DNA of 64,000 bases, taken from Pseudoduganella violacea. Lineage in GTDB: Bacteria; Pseudomonadota; Gammaproteobacteria; Burkholderiales; Burkholderiaceae_D. Where the stretch lies: positions 58,955 to 122,954 of the forward strand of contig NZ_JACHXD010000006.1 in assembly GCF_014191875.1 (NCBI RefSeq). The letters are read 5' to 3'. Under the pieces are notes generated by a model. That model was not told the origin of the DNA. It did not search any database and worked only from the letters and a program-made list of their open reading frames with translations. This document shows, piece after piece, positions 47,907 to 59,315 of this stretch (position 1 is the first letter of the stretch; the number at the start of each line of letters is the position of its first letter). Made by a program: the position numbers and the translations under genes.

Positions 47907-48409
47907 CGAGGGGCCAGCGTTCACGCGGCTCCCGGCGCCTGCTGCGCCCGGCGTTGGGCGCGGGCCTGCTGGCCCTGGCCGGCCTGGCGCAGGCCGAACC
48001 GCCCACCACCTTTGGCACCATCATCGGTTCCGGCCTGCTGTGCCAGGACCAGACGTCCAACCGCTACTACTTCGACTATATGGTGAAGTTCTTCGGCCAG
48101 CCTTACCGGCGCGAAGGCGGCGCCTACTGGTTCCGCACGCCCGATGCCCGGCTGTGGGGCCAGGAGATCCGCGAGGTCATGGTCAGCGACGAGAGCTATG
48201 CCTACAGTTTCGTCGGCGCGGTGGCCGAGGCCACGCCGGAGCAGGTGGAAGAGGCCATTCTGGCCCAGGTCGGCCTGCGGTATGCGAAAATCGAGAATTC
48301 GCGCTTTCCGGTAAGGGAGGCCAAGCCGGGTAGCCGCATCGTCTATTTCAATACCCGGTCCAAGATTTACTGCGCCAAGTTCAAGCCTCTGCCGCCAGCG
48401 CTGCGCTAG
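47888..48409 (+). CDS. secreted hypothetical protein, 173 aa
   Basis: The product has a likely signal peptide (LLRPALGAGLLALAGLAQA, cut before EPPTTFG). The mature part, about 140 residues, has two cysteines (GLLCQDQ near its start and KIYCAKF near its end) that could form a disulfide. It contains NRYYFDYMVKFFGQPYRREGGAYWF. ATG 47888 overlaps the preceding gene. It lies directly upstream of the ExeA-like gene. No family is recognised. Confidence 0.6.
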   Translation: MDAQAVARGQRSRGSRRLLRPALGAGLLALAGLAQAEPPTTFGTIIGSGLLCQDQTSNRYYFDYMVKFFGQPYRREGGAYWFRTPDARLWGQEIREVMVSDESYAYSFVGAVAEATPEQVEEAILAQVGLRYAKIENSRFPVREAKPGSRIVYFNTRSKIYCAKFKPLPPALR

Positions 48410-48442
48410 CGGCGGCTGGACTGGCCTCTCTCCAGGGTGTTC

Positions 48443-50227
48443 ATGTACACGCAATTCTTTCAACTGAAACAGTCGCCGTTTTCCATCGCGCCCGATCCGC
48501 GCTACCTGTTCATGAGCGAACGCCATCGTGAAGCGCTGGCCCACCTGCTGTACGGCGTGGGCAGCGGCGGCGGCTTCGTCCTGTTGACGGGCGAGATCGG
48601 CGCGGGCAAGACCACGGTATGCCGCTGCTTCATGGAGCAGATCCCCGGGAATTGCAAGCTGGCCTATATCTTCAATCCCAAGCTGACGGTGGAAGAGCTG
48701 CTGCTCTCGGTGTGCGACGAATTCGGCATCACCTTGCCGCCGCAGGGCGCGGGCGCGGTCAGCGTGAAAGGCTATGTGGATGCGATCAATGCCTATCTGC
48801 TGGCCAGTCACGCCCAGGGCAAGAACAATGTGCTCATCATCGACGAGGCGCAGAACCTGTCGCCCGAAGTGCTGGAACAATTGCGCCTGCTGACCAATCT
48901 GGAAACCAGCGAGCGCAAGCTGCTGCAGATTATCCTGATCGGCCAGCCGGAATTGCGCGCCATGCTGGCGCGTCCCGAACTGGAGCAGCTGGCGCAGCGC
49001 GTGATCGCGCGCTACCACCTGGGTTCCTTGTCGGTGGACGAGGTGGGTAGTTATGTGCGCCATCGCCTGGCGGTGGCGGGATCGACTGGCGCCTCGCCTT
49101 TTGGCGCGAGCCTGATGACCATCATCCACCGCCTCAGCAAAGGCGTGCCGCGCCGCGTCAACCTCTTGTGTGACCGTGCGCTGCTTGGCGCTTACGTTGA
49201 AGGCAAGGCGCAAGTGACGCGGCAGATTCTGAACAAGGCGGCGCAGGAAGTGTTCGGCGGCGAAGGCGCGCCGCGCGCGCGCGGCGTCTGGCCGTATGCG
49301 GTGGCAGGCCTGCTGGCGGGCGTGGCGCTGACCGGTGCCGCCGCGTGGCAGTTGCTGCCGGCCGGTGCGGACAAGGGCGCGGCCGCCACCTCGGCCGCTG
49401 CGCGGACGGCGCAAACATCGAGCGGCAAGCTCGCCGCTACGCCGGCAGGACGGACGGCGACAGCTCAAGCGGCGCCCGCGAAAATGGCGCGGGAGCAGCC
49501 AGCCGGGGCGGCGAACGCGGCGCTTCCGGGTTCGCTGCCTGCGGCTTCCGCCGCGACCGGACCTGCTGCGGCATCGGTGGCTGGCGTGGCCGGCACGGTG
49601 GGCGGCGTGACGGCCGATGCGGCGCTGCGCCAGTTGTCGGCGCTGTGGGGCAGTGCGCTGGCCGACGGCGAGGGCTGCATGGCGGCGGTGAAGAAGAATC
49701 TGCGCTGCCTGCAAGGAAAAGGCGGCCTGGCCGAGCTGCGCCTGCTGGACCGTCCCGCCGCATTAAGGCTGCGCGGCGAAGATCCGATCACGGCGCGCTA
49801 TGTGCTGCTGATGGCGCTGGACGCTAAACAGGCGACGCTGCTGGTGGGCGGCAAGCAGCAAGTCATGGCTTTGTCCGCGCTGGAAGCGGTAATGGATGGC
49901 GCTTACATCACGCTCTGGCGCGCCCACCGCAGCTGGCGTGACGAAGTGTCGGCTGGCGATCGCGGTCCCGACGTCGATTGGCTGGCGCGCCGCTTCGCGC
50001 AGATGCATGGCTTGAAAAAGCCGGCCGACAACCAGGCGCTGGAAGGGGCCACGCTGCGCCTGCTGCGCGAATTCCAGGGCGCGCAGGGCTTGAAGGCCGA
50101 TGGCGTGGCTGGACCCAAGACCTTTATCCGTCTGAGCCAGCTCGCCGGCGTGCCGGAGCCGCGCTTGCGCGAACCGGTCAGGGTGACGGCAGGCGCCGTC
50201 AATGCGGAAGGCGCTAGCCCTCAGTAA
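48443..50227 (+). CDS. ExeA/GspA-like AAA+ ATPase with peptidoglycan-binding domain
   Basis: The 594-residue protein matches ExeA/GspA, which works with GspB to let the type II secretin cross the peptidoglycan. The N-terminus is an AAA+ domain (MYTQFFQLKQSPFSIAPDPRYLFMSERHREALAHLLYG) with Walker A GEIGAGKTT and Walker B VLIIDEAQNL. A membrane helix lies at VWPYAVAGLLAGVALTGAAAW (about 287-307), then a long Ala/Thr-rich linker. The periplasmic C-terminus ends with a PG_binding_1 domain (ATLRLLREFQGAQGLKADGVAGPKTFIRL). ATG 48443 is preferred over GTG two codons earlier. GspB follows after a small opposed gene. Confidence 0.9.
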   Translation: MYTQFFQLKQSPFSIAPDPRYLFMSERHREALAHLLYGVGSGGGFVLLTGEIGAGKTTVCRCFMEQIPGNCKLAYIFNPKLTVEELLLSVCDEFGITLPPQGAGAVSVKGYVDAINAYLLASHAQGKNNVLIIDEAQNLSPEVLEQLRLLTNLETSERKLLQIILIGQPELRAMLARPELEQLAQRVIARYHLGSLSVDEVGSYVRHRLAVAGSTGASPFGASLMTIIHRLSKGVPRRVNLLCDRALLGAYVEGKAQVTRQILNKAAQEVFGGEGAPRARGVWPYAVAGLLAGVALTGAAAWQLLPAGADKGAAATSAAARTAQTSSGKLAATPAGRTATAQAAPAKMAREQPAGAANAALPGSLPAASAATGPAAASVAGVAGTVGGVTADAALRQLSALWGSALADGEGCMAAVKKNLRCLQGKGGLAELRLLDRPAALRLRGEDPITARYVLLMALDAKQATLLVGGKQQVMALSALEAVMDGAYITLWRAHRSWRDEVSAGDRGPDVDWLARRFAQMHGLKKPADNQALEGATLRLLREFQGAQGLKADGVAGPKTFIRLSQLAGVPEPRLREPVRVTAGAVNAEGASPQ

Positions 50228-50577
50228 GCGGCGCTTCTTGCCGGTTCGGGCGTGTCCGGGCGGCGGGCGTGCAGGGTTTGCAGCTTGTTTTGCAGCTGGC
50301 GTTCGGTGATGTAGACGAGCGCCACTTTTCCGCCCGCCTGTTGATACTGCACCTGATAGTAGGTGTAGGGGAAGAAGAGGCCGCAGCGCGCCGTCACGCG
50401 GCGCACCACGGTCAGCGTGGTGCCGGCCGGAATGCGCTGCTGCGGTGAGTGGCTATTGCAGAACAAGCCGCTGCGCGTGGCGGCATTGGCGGAAGCATCG
50501 GCGCTCAGGGTGCCCGTTTGAGCGAAGGTGAGAGGCGCCGCTAATGCGACGCAGCTCAGAAATAGAAGCTTGGACAC
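50221..50577 (-). CDS. small secreted hypothetical protein, 118 aa
   Basis: The product has a signal peptide (KLLFLSCVALAAPLTFAQ, cut after TFA). The mature 100 residues have two cysteines (GLFCNSH and TARCGLF) and read YYQVQYQQAGGKVALVYITERQLQNKL, like a compact SH3-type beta fold. It is antisense to its neighbours, and its stop overlaps the ExeA-like stop by 7 bp. No family is recognised. Confidence 0.55.
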   Translation of the reverse strand: MSKLLFLSCVALAAPLTFAQTGTLSADASANAATRSGLFCNSHSPQQRIPAGTTLTVVRRVTARCGLFFPYTYYQVQYQQAGGKVALVYITERQLQNKLQTLHARRPDTPEPARSAAY

Positions 50578-50758
50578 GGCAGGCTTTCAGTAAGATTGTT
50601 CGTTGGCTACTGTGTATTTATGACAATTTGATTTCAATTGTGCCATGGGGACTGGAAATTGAATCTCTCCAAATGACATCTTTTGCGCAAATGACACACT
50701 CCTTAGGCTAGAGTATCGGGCGGCAAGTGCGCCCCTAGCGAGACCAGATTAAGAAACT

Positions 50759-51505
50759 ATGTCCTATATTCTTGAAGCATTGCAAAAGGCCCAGGCCGAA
50801 CGGCAGCTTGGCGAAGCGCCGACCATCCATGCCCCCACGCTGGAGCGCAGCGCCGCGCGTACCGCCCGCAACGGTAAGCGCCCGCTGGTGCTGGCCCTGA
50901 TACTGATGTCGGCCGCCGTGGCCGGCCTGCTGGCCATGCTCCTGCGCTCCCAGCCGCAGCCGTCAGCGCCGCCTGCACCGGTGGCGGTGAGGACTCCGGC
51001 CCCTGCAACGCTGGCAGCGGCAACGCCGGCATCGGCCCAGGCTGAGTTCGCCGTTGCGCCTGTCAGCACAGCCGCCAGCGCCGCACCGGAACCCGCGGCG
51101 AGCGTGCCCATCGCCGCCGCGCCGGCCGCCGCGCCCGTTCCCGTGACAGCCCGCGATATGGCCGATGCGCCGAAGTCGGCGGCCAAGACGAGCGTCAAGG
51201 CGGGGCCCGCGCAAGCGGCAGTGGAAGAGGGCGGCAAAACGCAGGCCGCCGTTGCCCAGGCTGGCGAGCCGGAAGAGCGCGCCCAACTGCTGCGCGAATT
51301 GCCGGAGCCGATCCAGCGCGCCATTCCGCCGATTTCCATGAGCGGTTATATGTATTCGAAGAATCCGGCCGACCGCCTGATCCTGATCGACAAGGTGCTG
51401 CGCCGCGAAGGCGAGGAAGTGGCGCCCGGCCTGGTGCTGGAAAAGCTGCAAGCCAAGGGCGCGGTGTTCAGCTTCCGCGGCTACCGCTACCGCGTTCCCT
51501 ATTGA
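50759..51505 (+). CDS. gspB: general secretion pathway protein GspB
   Basis: The 248-residue bitopic membrane protein begins MSYILEALQKAQAERQLG, a hallmark of GspB, then has one membrane helix (PLVLALILMSAAVAGLLAMLL, about 42-62), an Ala/Pro-rich periplasmic linker and the C-terminal T2SSB domain (IPPISMSGYMYSKNPADRLILIDKVLRREGEEVAPGLVLEKLQAKGAVFSFRGYRYRVPY). It partners with the ExeA-like ATPase upstream. The remaining type II secretion genes are not in this window. Confidence 0.9.
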   Translation: MSYILEALQKAQAERQLGEAPTIHAPTLERSAARTARNGKRPLVLALILMSAAVAGLLAMLLRSQPQPSAPPAPVAVRTPAPATLAAATPASAQAEFAVAPVSTAASAAPEPAASVPIAAAPAAAPVPVTARDMADAPKSAAKTSVKAGPAQAAVEEGGKTQAAVAQAGEPEERAQLLRELPEPIQRAIPPISMSGYMYSKNPADRLILIDKVLRREGEEVAPGLVLEKLQAKGAVFSFRGYRYRVPY

Positions 51506-51555
51506 AAGTCTGGCGCTGCGTATAATGGCGCCACGTCATCCAAGGGAGTACAGCA

Positions 51556-52089
51556 ATGCAGCGAGAGAATTCCGCGTCCGCGCGCCGGGTGCTTGGCGTG
51601 GTGGGGCGTTCCGGCAGCGGCAAAACCACCCTGCTTGAATATCTCGTGACGCAGCTGGCCGAGCAGGGCCGTAAGATCAATATCGTCAAGCACAGCCACC
51701 ACGATATCGAACTGGAACCGCCGAGCAAGGACAGCGCCCGTCTGCGCCGCGCCGGCGCCGCCGAGGTGATGATCGCCTCGCCCTACCGCTTCGCCGTGAT
51801 CCGCGAGCTGCGCGGCGCCGAGGAGCCGGGCATGGAAGAGCAACTGTCCCGCCTCGCACCCGCCGACCTGACCTTGATCGAAGGCTTCAAAACCTGGCCC
51901 ATGCCCAAGCTGGAAGTGTTCCGCCGCAGCGTGGGACAAACCCCGCTCTACCTGGACGACGGCAGCATCGTGGCCGTGGCCTCGGATGAGGCGCGGCCGG
52001 CCGAACTGCCCGCTAGCGTGGTCTGGCTCGACCTGAACCATCCGGAACAGGTGCTGGCATGGCTGTCCGAACGGCTGAATAATTTTTAA
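51556..52089 (+). CDS. mobB: molybdopterin-guanine dinucleotide biosynthesis protein MobB
   Basis: MobB (177 aa) is a GTP-binding helper of MobA in making the bis-MGD molybdenum cofactor. Walker A is [18 protein letters not shown] (about 14-31), followed by [39 protein letters not shown] and [19 protein letters not shown]. Length and motifs are typical. It is alone here, without mobA or moe genes, which is common in this family. Confidence 0.93.
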   Translation: MQRENSASARRVLGVVGRSGSGKTTLLEYLVTQLAEQGRKINIVKHSHHDIELEPPSKDSARLRRAGAAEVMIASPYRFAVIRELRGAEEPGMEEQLSRLAPADLTLIEGFKTWPMPKLEVFRRSVGQTPLYLDDGSIVAVASDEARPAELPASVVWLDLNHPEQVLAWLSERLNNF

Positions 52090-52154
52090 GCAAAAGCCTA
52101 AAGATTCCGGGGAAACGGTCGTTACAGAAGGATACGCCTCAATGGAGAACTCTC

Positions 52155-52361
52155 ATGGACGTTTCAGGTATTGCCCGGCTGGCCACGACCATCGCTGACA
52201 CTGGCCTTCGCCAGGAAGTCGGTATCGCCGTGGTCAAAAAAGCGCAGGAAGTGCAGGCATCGAGTGCCGCCGCCCTGATCGAAGCCATCCCGCCCGTGCC
52301 ATCGGCCGGCTCCGCCAATCTGCCACCGAATCTCGGCACTCGCATCAACACCACGGCTTGA
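52155..52361 (+). CDS. YjfB family putative motility protein
   Basis: The 68-residue product reads MDVSGIARLATTIADTGLRQEVGIAVVKKAQEVQASSAAALIEAIP, matching the YjfB family (MDVSxIAxLAT…LKKAMDxQAxxAxxLLxAIP). The family is small and linked to flagellated bacteria, with no settled function. A strong terminator follows. Confidence 0.85.
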   Translation: MDVSGIARLATTIADTGLRQEVGIAVVKKAQEVQASSAAALIEAIPPVPSAGSANLPPNLGTRINTTA

Positions 52362-52433
52362 AGCAAGCAAGCCGCTGGCGGACGCGCCACCCCGGCGCGG
52401 CGCTGTGCTGCGCCGCACCGTCGAAATAATGAA

Positions 52434-52470
52434 AACCCGGCAATACGCTCAAGTGTTGCCGGGTTTTTTT
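52434..52470 (+). terminator. rho-independent terminator after the YjfB gene
   Basis: CCCGGCAA (52436-52443) pairs perfectly with TTGCCGGG (52456-52463), followed by seven T. It isolates the bufferin operon downstream. Confidence 0.9.
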
Positions 52471-52528
52471 CCGTTAGAATCCCTCGAGGTCGAGCAGCCC
52501 TGCCGGGGTAAAAAATCTAAAAAATCCG

Positions 52529-52557
52529 TGTAAGGATCGGCAAGGAGTCGGCGACTA
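52529..52557 (+). promoter_or_regulatory. putative ECF-sigma promoter of the bufferin operon
   Basis: TGTAAGGA (52529-52536) and CGACTA (52552-52557) are 15 bp apart, resembling promoters of extracytoplasmic-function sigma factors. It lies about 50 bp before bufA. DUF2282/DUF692 operons in other proteobacteria are often linked to ECF sigma factors, although none is encoded in this window. Confidence 0.55.
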
Positions 52558-52610
52558 CCGTTCAGCCGCAGCATTTCTGCGTCTGACAGCTAACCCACAA
52601 GGAGATAAGC

Positions 52611-52880
52611 ATGAACAAACGTCAAGCCCTGATCGCCGCCGCCCTGGCATCCGCCTGCGCCGTCGCCACCACCGCATCGGCCATGGACAACGCCAAAGCC
52701 GGCGATAAAGAGAAATGCTACGGCATCGCCAAAGCCGGCCAGAACGACTGCGCCTCGTCCAACGGTTCCCACTCCTGCGCCGGCCAGGCCAAGGCCGACA
52801 ACGGCGCCACCGAATGGAAATACGTGGCCAAAGGTACCTGCGAAAAAGCTGGCGGCAAAACCGCACCGCCAGCCAAATAA
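52611..52880 (+). CDS. bufA: bufferin precursor (BufA1, DUF2282)
   Basis: The 89-residue precursor has an N-terminal signal peptide ([22 protein letters not shown], cut about residue 24) and a mature part with Cys36, Cys47, Cys56 and Cys77 in [23 protein letters not shown] and KGTCEKA. This is the DUF2282 pattern. Bufferins are modified on cysteines by the MNIO enzyme BufB with BufC and bind copper in the periplasm. ATG 52611 follows AAGGAGAT. It starts the operon bufA-bufBC-doxX. Confidence 0.9.
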   Translation: MNKRQALIAAALASACAVATTASAMDNAKAGDKEKCYGIAKAGQNDCASSNGSHSCAGQAKADNGATEWKYVAKGTCEKAGGKTAPPAK

Positions 52881-52902
52881 TCCGTACTTCCCGCTGCGCT
52901 AG

Positions 52903-54654
<1,752 letters not shown>

Positions 54655-54656
54655 GT

Positions 54657-55118
54657 ATGAATGCAATTCTGGGCCTGCACCGCCAACTGAGCCGTTATGA
54701 CGCCAATCTGAGCGATTGGGGCGGCTCGATGCTCTCGCTGGTGCTGCGTTTCTATGTGGGGTCGCAGTTTTTCAAAGCCGGTCTGCTGAAGGTGAGCGAC
54801 TGGGGCGCCACGCTGGCCTTGTTCAACGATGAATACAAGGTGCCGCTCTTGCCGCCCGATCTGGCGGCCTATCTGGGCGCGGGCGGCGAGCTGCTGCTGC
54901 CGGTGCTGCTGTTCGCCGGCCTGATGATGCGTCCGGCGGCGCTGGCGCTGCTGGCGGTGAACATCCTGGCCGTGCTGTCCTACCCGCAGCTGTTCGGTTT
55001 TGAATGCCCGGCCGCGCTCAACGATCATTTCTACTGGGGTGTGCTGCTGGTGGTGCTGGCCGTGTTCGGTCCAGGACGGTTCTCGATCGATTCCATCCTG
55101 GCGCGGCAAAAGCCCTAA
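54657..55118 (+). CDS. DoxX family membrane protein
   Basis: The 153-residue product has four hydrophobic helices (SMLSLVLRFYVGSQFFKAGLLK; ELLLPVLLFAGLMM; ALALLAVNILAVL; WGVLLVVLAVFG) and the DoxX pattern FYVGSQFFKAGLLKVSDWGATLALFNDEYKVPLLPPDLAAYL. ATG 54657 lies 2 bp after the bufBC stop. DoxX proteins are regular members of bufferin operons; a redox role at the membrane is assumed. Confidence 0.9.
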   Translation: MNAILGLHRQLSRYDANLSDWGGSMLSLVLRFYVGSQFFKAGLLKVSDWGATLALFNDEYKVPLLPPDLAAYLGAGGELLLPVLLFAGLMMRPAALALLAVNILAVLSYPQLFGFECPAALNDHFYWGVLLVVLAVFGPGRFSIDSILARQKP

Positions 55119-55127
55119 GGTGCAGGG

Positions 55128-55412
55128 TTAGCGGAAGGCGCGCATGACCTTGTCCTCGCCCGTGGCGTCCTGAAATTCCTCATTGGCGGCACGGGTGGCT
55201 TCGATCATGCGCAGCAGCTGGGCGTCTTCAAAACGTTCCAGCTCCTCGTTCGCATTGAGCAGGGCTTGCGCCAGCTTGATGCGCGCAGCCTGGTACAGCA
55301 TGCTGGTCTGGTGGTCGGTGTTTTTGAGCAGCTCTTCCGCGTTCTCGATGACTTGGCGCAGATCGCCAATCAAACGTTCCTGGTTGCGGTGATGGTCTTG
55401 AGGGCCGTCCAT
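55128..55412 (-). CDS. small coiled-coil protein, DUF883-like
   Basis: The 94-residue product is hydrophilic and helical: QERLIGDLRQVIENAEELLKNTDHQTSMLYQAARIKLAQALLNANEELERFEDAQLLRMIEATRAANEEF. The first half resembles YqjD/ElaB-type DUF883 ribosome-associated proteins, but the C-terminal membrane helix of that family is missing. ATG 55412 is chosen because AAGGGGAA lies upstream. It converges with the doxX gene. Confidence 0.6.
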   Translation of the reverse strand: MDGPQDHHRNQERLIGDLRQVIENAEELLKNTDHQTSMLYQAARIKLAQALLNANEELERFEDAQLLRMIEATRAANEEFQDATGEDKVMRAFR

Positions 55413-55462
55413 GGCGTTCCCCTTGATCTGTTTGACAATACTGCCCAACCGACCACGTCACC

Positions 55463-55699
55463 TTATGCACCGTCGCTACCGTCTCCCGGCACCACGGTGA
55501 TGCGCACGTCGCCAAGGCTGATAACCTGGCCGGCGCGGATCTTGCAGGTCTTGCGCAGTTCCTGCTTGCCATCGACTTTGACCGCGCCGCTGGCAACCAA
55601 CTGCTTGCCGGCGCCGCCGCTGTCGCACAGGCCGACTACCTTGAGCAGCTGATTCAGCTCGATGTATTCCGATGTCAATTCAAAACTAACTTTCTGCAT
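55463..55699 (-). CDS. S4-domain RNA-binding protein (YbcJ-like)
   Basis: The 78-residue product is a minimal S4 domain: SEYIELNQLLKVVGLCDSGGAGKQLVASGAVKVDGKQELRKTCKIRAGQVISLGDVRITV. This matches YbcJ-type proteins that probably bind structured RNA. ATG 55699 follows GAGGAT; the longer frame to 55756 lacks a ribosome site. Confidence 0.88.
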   Translation of the reverse strand: MQKVSFELTSEYIELNQLLKVVGLCDSGGAGKQLVASGAVKVDGKQELRKTCKIRAGQVISLGDVRITVVPGDGSDGA

Positions 55700-55772
55700 T
55701 GTATCCTCATTGCGGTAACGTGTTGTGCCAGAACTCAACTGTCGTAAGAATGGCACAGCCTGCTTCAGGCGG

Positions 55773-57170
<1,398 letters not shown>

Positions 57171-57292
57171 GGCATTCCTTTGGATGATAATAGGAGGACC
57201 AGTGTAGCGCTCCAGAGGGAAATCTGCCGGACGGCCTTCAAATTTGCAATTTTCGGCCGTTATAGAGTTACTCAATAGAAATTTGCCAAGCG

Positions 57293-58951
57293 ATGATGCA
57301 GCTTTTACCCCGTTCTTCCCTCCGCCGCCGTTGGCGCGCGCTGCTGTGCGCCGCCGCGTGGCTGCCGGCCGCGGCCGGCGCTGTGGAGTTGGGGGAGGTG
57401 GTGGTGCATTCCCATATCGGCCAGCAATTGTCGGCCGATATTGAACTGGTCGATCTGACGGCGGACGAGCTGGCCGACTTGCAGGCGCGGCTGGCGCGGC
57501 CCGATGTGTTCAAGGGCGCCAGCATCAGCATGAATCCGGCGCTGTCCGGCTTGAATATCGCCGTCGTCAAACGCGACAAGCGGCGCGTGCTGCACCTGAC
57601 CACACAGCGTCCCATCGACAGCGATTTGCTGCACATCTTCTTCGAATTCACTGGCGGCGGACGGCAGACCGTGCGCACCGCGAGCTTGTGGCTGACGCCC
57701 GATCCGGCACCGGTGCGCAGTGCCGCCGGCCCGGCCGATGGCGGCGATGGGCGGCCGGCATTGGCGGGGAATGCTGTGATGGCCGAGCTGGGGAAGCGCT
57801 CCGGTCCGCCGGAAACGTCCGCCGCCAAGCCGCCTGTCGCCAAAGCTCCGGCCGTCACGCCGCAGGCTGGCGCGCAACAAGCCGTCGTGTCGGTGACGCC
57901 GGTGAGCGCAGCGGCCAAATTGAGCAGCACGCCGCCGAACAGCGCGCCGCCGAATGCTGGGACGGCGTCCGCAGCTGGCGCTGCTGTTACGCCCAGCGAT
58001 GCCGAGCTGTCGGCCGCCCTGGCGCGCGCGACGGCCAGACGGGCGGCGCATGCCATGCCGGCGTCCGCGTCGGCAGCTGTGCCGGTGCCCGGGAAGGGCA
58101 AAGACGCTGCGGCATCTGCGCTGGCCGTGCCGGCCAGCGTGGCCGCCATTAAGCGCGGCAAGACGGGAGGAGGGCAGTCGTGCTCGCCGGCCCAGCTCGA
58201 TCAGCATCTCAAACAATGCGTGGCGTTGGATGCGCAGAACAGCGCGATCAGCAGCAAGCTCAATGATCTGGAAGGTAAGCTGAAGGTGTTGCAGACCGCC
58301 TTGGCTCCCGCCGCGCCGGCCGCGCATGGCGCGTCTACGGTCAAGGCTGCGGATGGCGTATCCGGCGCCAGTGCGGCGCAGGGCGCATCGACATCCGCTG
58401 GCGCGGCGAAAGGGGAGCATGCCGCCTCTGCTGCCGCGAAAGCTGATCATGCGCCTTCGGCAAAAACGGAGCCGGCCAGTTCGGCTGCGCAGGCAGCATC
58501 GGCGGCCAAAGCTGAGCACGATGCGCCGGCGACAGGAGAGCACGCGGCTTCGGCTGAGCATGCGGCCGCTGCAAAGTCTGAGCATGCTGCATCGGCATCG
58601 GCATCGGCATCGGCATCGGCTTCCGCCTCTGCTGCGGCCTCTGCTCCAGCCTCAGCGGCGGCGAAGGCTGCCAAGCCAGCCGCGCCGCCGGCGAAGCCGA
58701 AGCAAATGACCCGTTCGCGCCTGATGACAATGATCGCAGGCGGTGCCATTGCGCTGCTGGCCGTGATCGCCACGCTTGTCCACTTCGTGCGCAAACGGCG
58801 CGCCAGGATGTCGTCCGGTCCACTGAAAATTTGGCAGTCCTGGCGCAAGAAAAAACCGGAAGAGGCGGCGGTGGCCAAGGCTGAACCCAAGCCCGAGGAG
58901 CTGCCGCCCGAACCCGTGTTGACCGACATCGTGGAGCACGGCACAGCCTAG
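57293..58951 (+). CDS. FimV-like membrane protein
   Basis: The 552-residue product has a signal peptide ([20 protein letters not shown]) followed by a FimV N-terminal domain: [46 protein letters not shown]…[23 protein letters not shown] (about 31-125). The middle is a long Ala/Pro/Ser/Lys-rich stretch with a short coiled coil ([33 protein letters not shown]). A membrane helix ([20 protein letters not shown], about 478-497) and a basic cytoplasmic tail follow. It lacks the LysM and TPR parts of full FimV, so it is a short variant. A polar or pilus role is inferred. Confidence 0.8.
   Translation: MMQLLPRSSLRRRWRALLCAAAWLPAAAGAVELGEVVVHSHIGQQLSADIELVDLTADELADLQARLARPDVFKGASISMNPALSGLNIAVVKRDKRRVLHLTTQRPIDSDLLHIFFEFTGGGRQTVRTASLWLTPDPAPVRSAAGPADGGDGRPALAGNAVMAELGKRSGPPETSAAKPPVAKAPAVTPQAGAQQAVVSVTPVSAAAKLSSTPPNSAPPNAGTASAAGAAVTPSDAELSAALARATARRAAHAMPASASAAVPVPGKGKDAAASALAVPASVAAIKRGKTGGGQSCSPAQLDQHLKQCVALDAQNSAISSKLNDLEGKLKVLQTALAPAAPAAHGASTVKAADGVSGASAAQGASTSAGAAKGEHAASAAAKADHAPSAKTEPASSAAQAASAAKAEHDAPATGEHAASAEHAAAAKSEHAASASASASASASASAAASAPASAAAKAAKPAAPPAKPKQMTRSRLMTMIAGGAIALLAVIATLVHFVRKRRARMSSGPLKIWQSWRKKKPEEAAVAKAEPKPEELPPEPVLTDIVEHGTA
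58589..58618 (+). repeat. hexanucleotide microsatellite (GCATCG)5
   Basis: Five exact tandem copies of GCATCG lie within the FimV-like gene and encode alternating Ala-Ser. Six-base units keep the frame, so slippage would only change linker length. Confidence 0.9.
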
Positions 58952-58995
58952 CTTCCTGCAAGTAATAGTCCTTAATGCCTAGTCCTATTTAGTGC

Positions 58996-59025
58996 TCGAC
59001 ACAAAAAAATAATCTGCGATATACT
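58996..59025 (+). promoter_or_regulatory. sigma70 promoter of the candidate 6S RNA
   Basis: TCGACA (58996-59001) and TATACT (59020-59025) stand 18 bp apart in the 364-bp gap after the FimV-like gene. Transcription would start near 59032, at the beginning of the structured region. Confidence 0.6.
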
Positions 59026-59031
59026 GGCTTC

Positions 59032-59215
59032 GTGGTCACTTAGCACCACAGCGAAAAACGGTTCAGGTTCTGGCGCAGTCACCAACGATAGCGTGGCGCG
59101 GCAAGCAGATAAGGTTGAGGAAACCACCTGTTCTGGAAGCGGTTCGCGATGCCTACTGTGGCGCGTGAACGCCGGATGCAACCGGCAGCTGGGCGACGCC
59201 AGGAGATACCTGGCG
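59032..59215 (+). ncRNA. ssrS: candidate 6S RNA (ssrS)
   Basis: The region has no credible coding frame but folds as one long irregular rod. From outside in, CGGTT (59059-59063) pairs with AACCG (59080-84 + 100: 59180-59184), CTGGCG (59070-59075) with CGCCGG (59170-59175), GCGT (59091-59094) with ATGC (59149-59152), CGCG (59097-59100) with CGCG (59145-59148), CAGA (59106-59109) with TCTG (59132-59135) and AGGT (59112-59115) with ACCT (59126-59129). The 15-base strand 59076-59090 forms a large asymmetric central bubble. Rod, central bubble and about 180 nt match 6S RNA, which sequesters RNA polymerase in stationary phase. A GCCAGG/CCTGGC hairpin marks the end. Ends and identity are inferred; a leader of the next gene is the alternative. 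Confidence 0.5.
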
Positions 59216-59315
59216 CTCGCTCTCCCCACCCCCTTCCCTGATTCCCAGTACAATGTCTTGCCCGGAATGTCATTCAGGGCGCCCGCGCGCCTGCGCTTTA
59301 TCCTTGAAAGAGCTT

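Noticed and set aside
47324..48409. A 361-codon frame including the end of the LysR gene
   Set aside because: Only the part from 47888 has a signal peptide and sensible composition; the earlier part is a shadow of LysR and the 61-aa gene.
59032..59215. Riboswitch or SRP RNA instead of 6S RNA
   Set aside because: The SRP GGAAGGAAGCAG-type loop and known riboswitch cores were not found; the long rod with central bubble fits 6S better.
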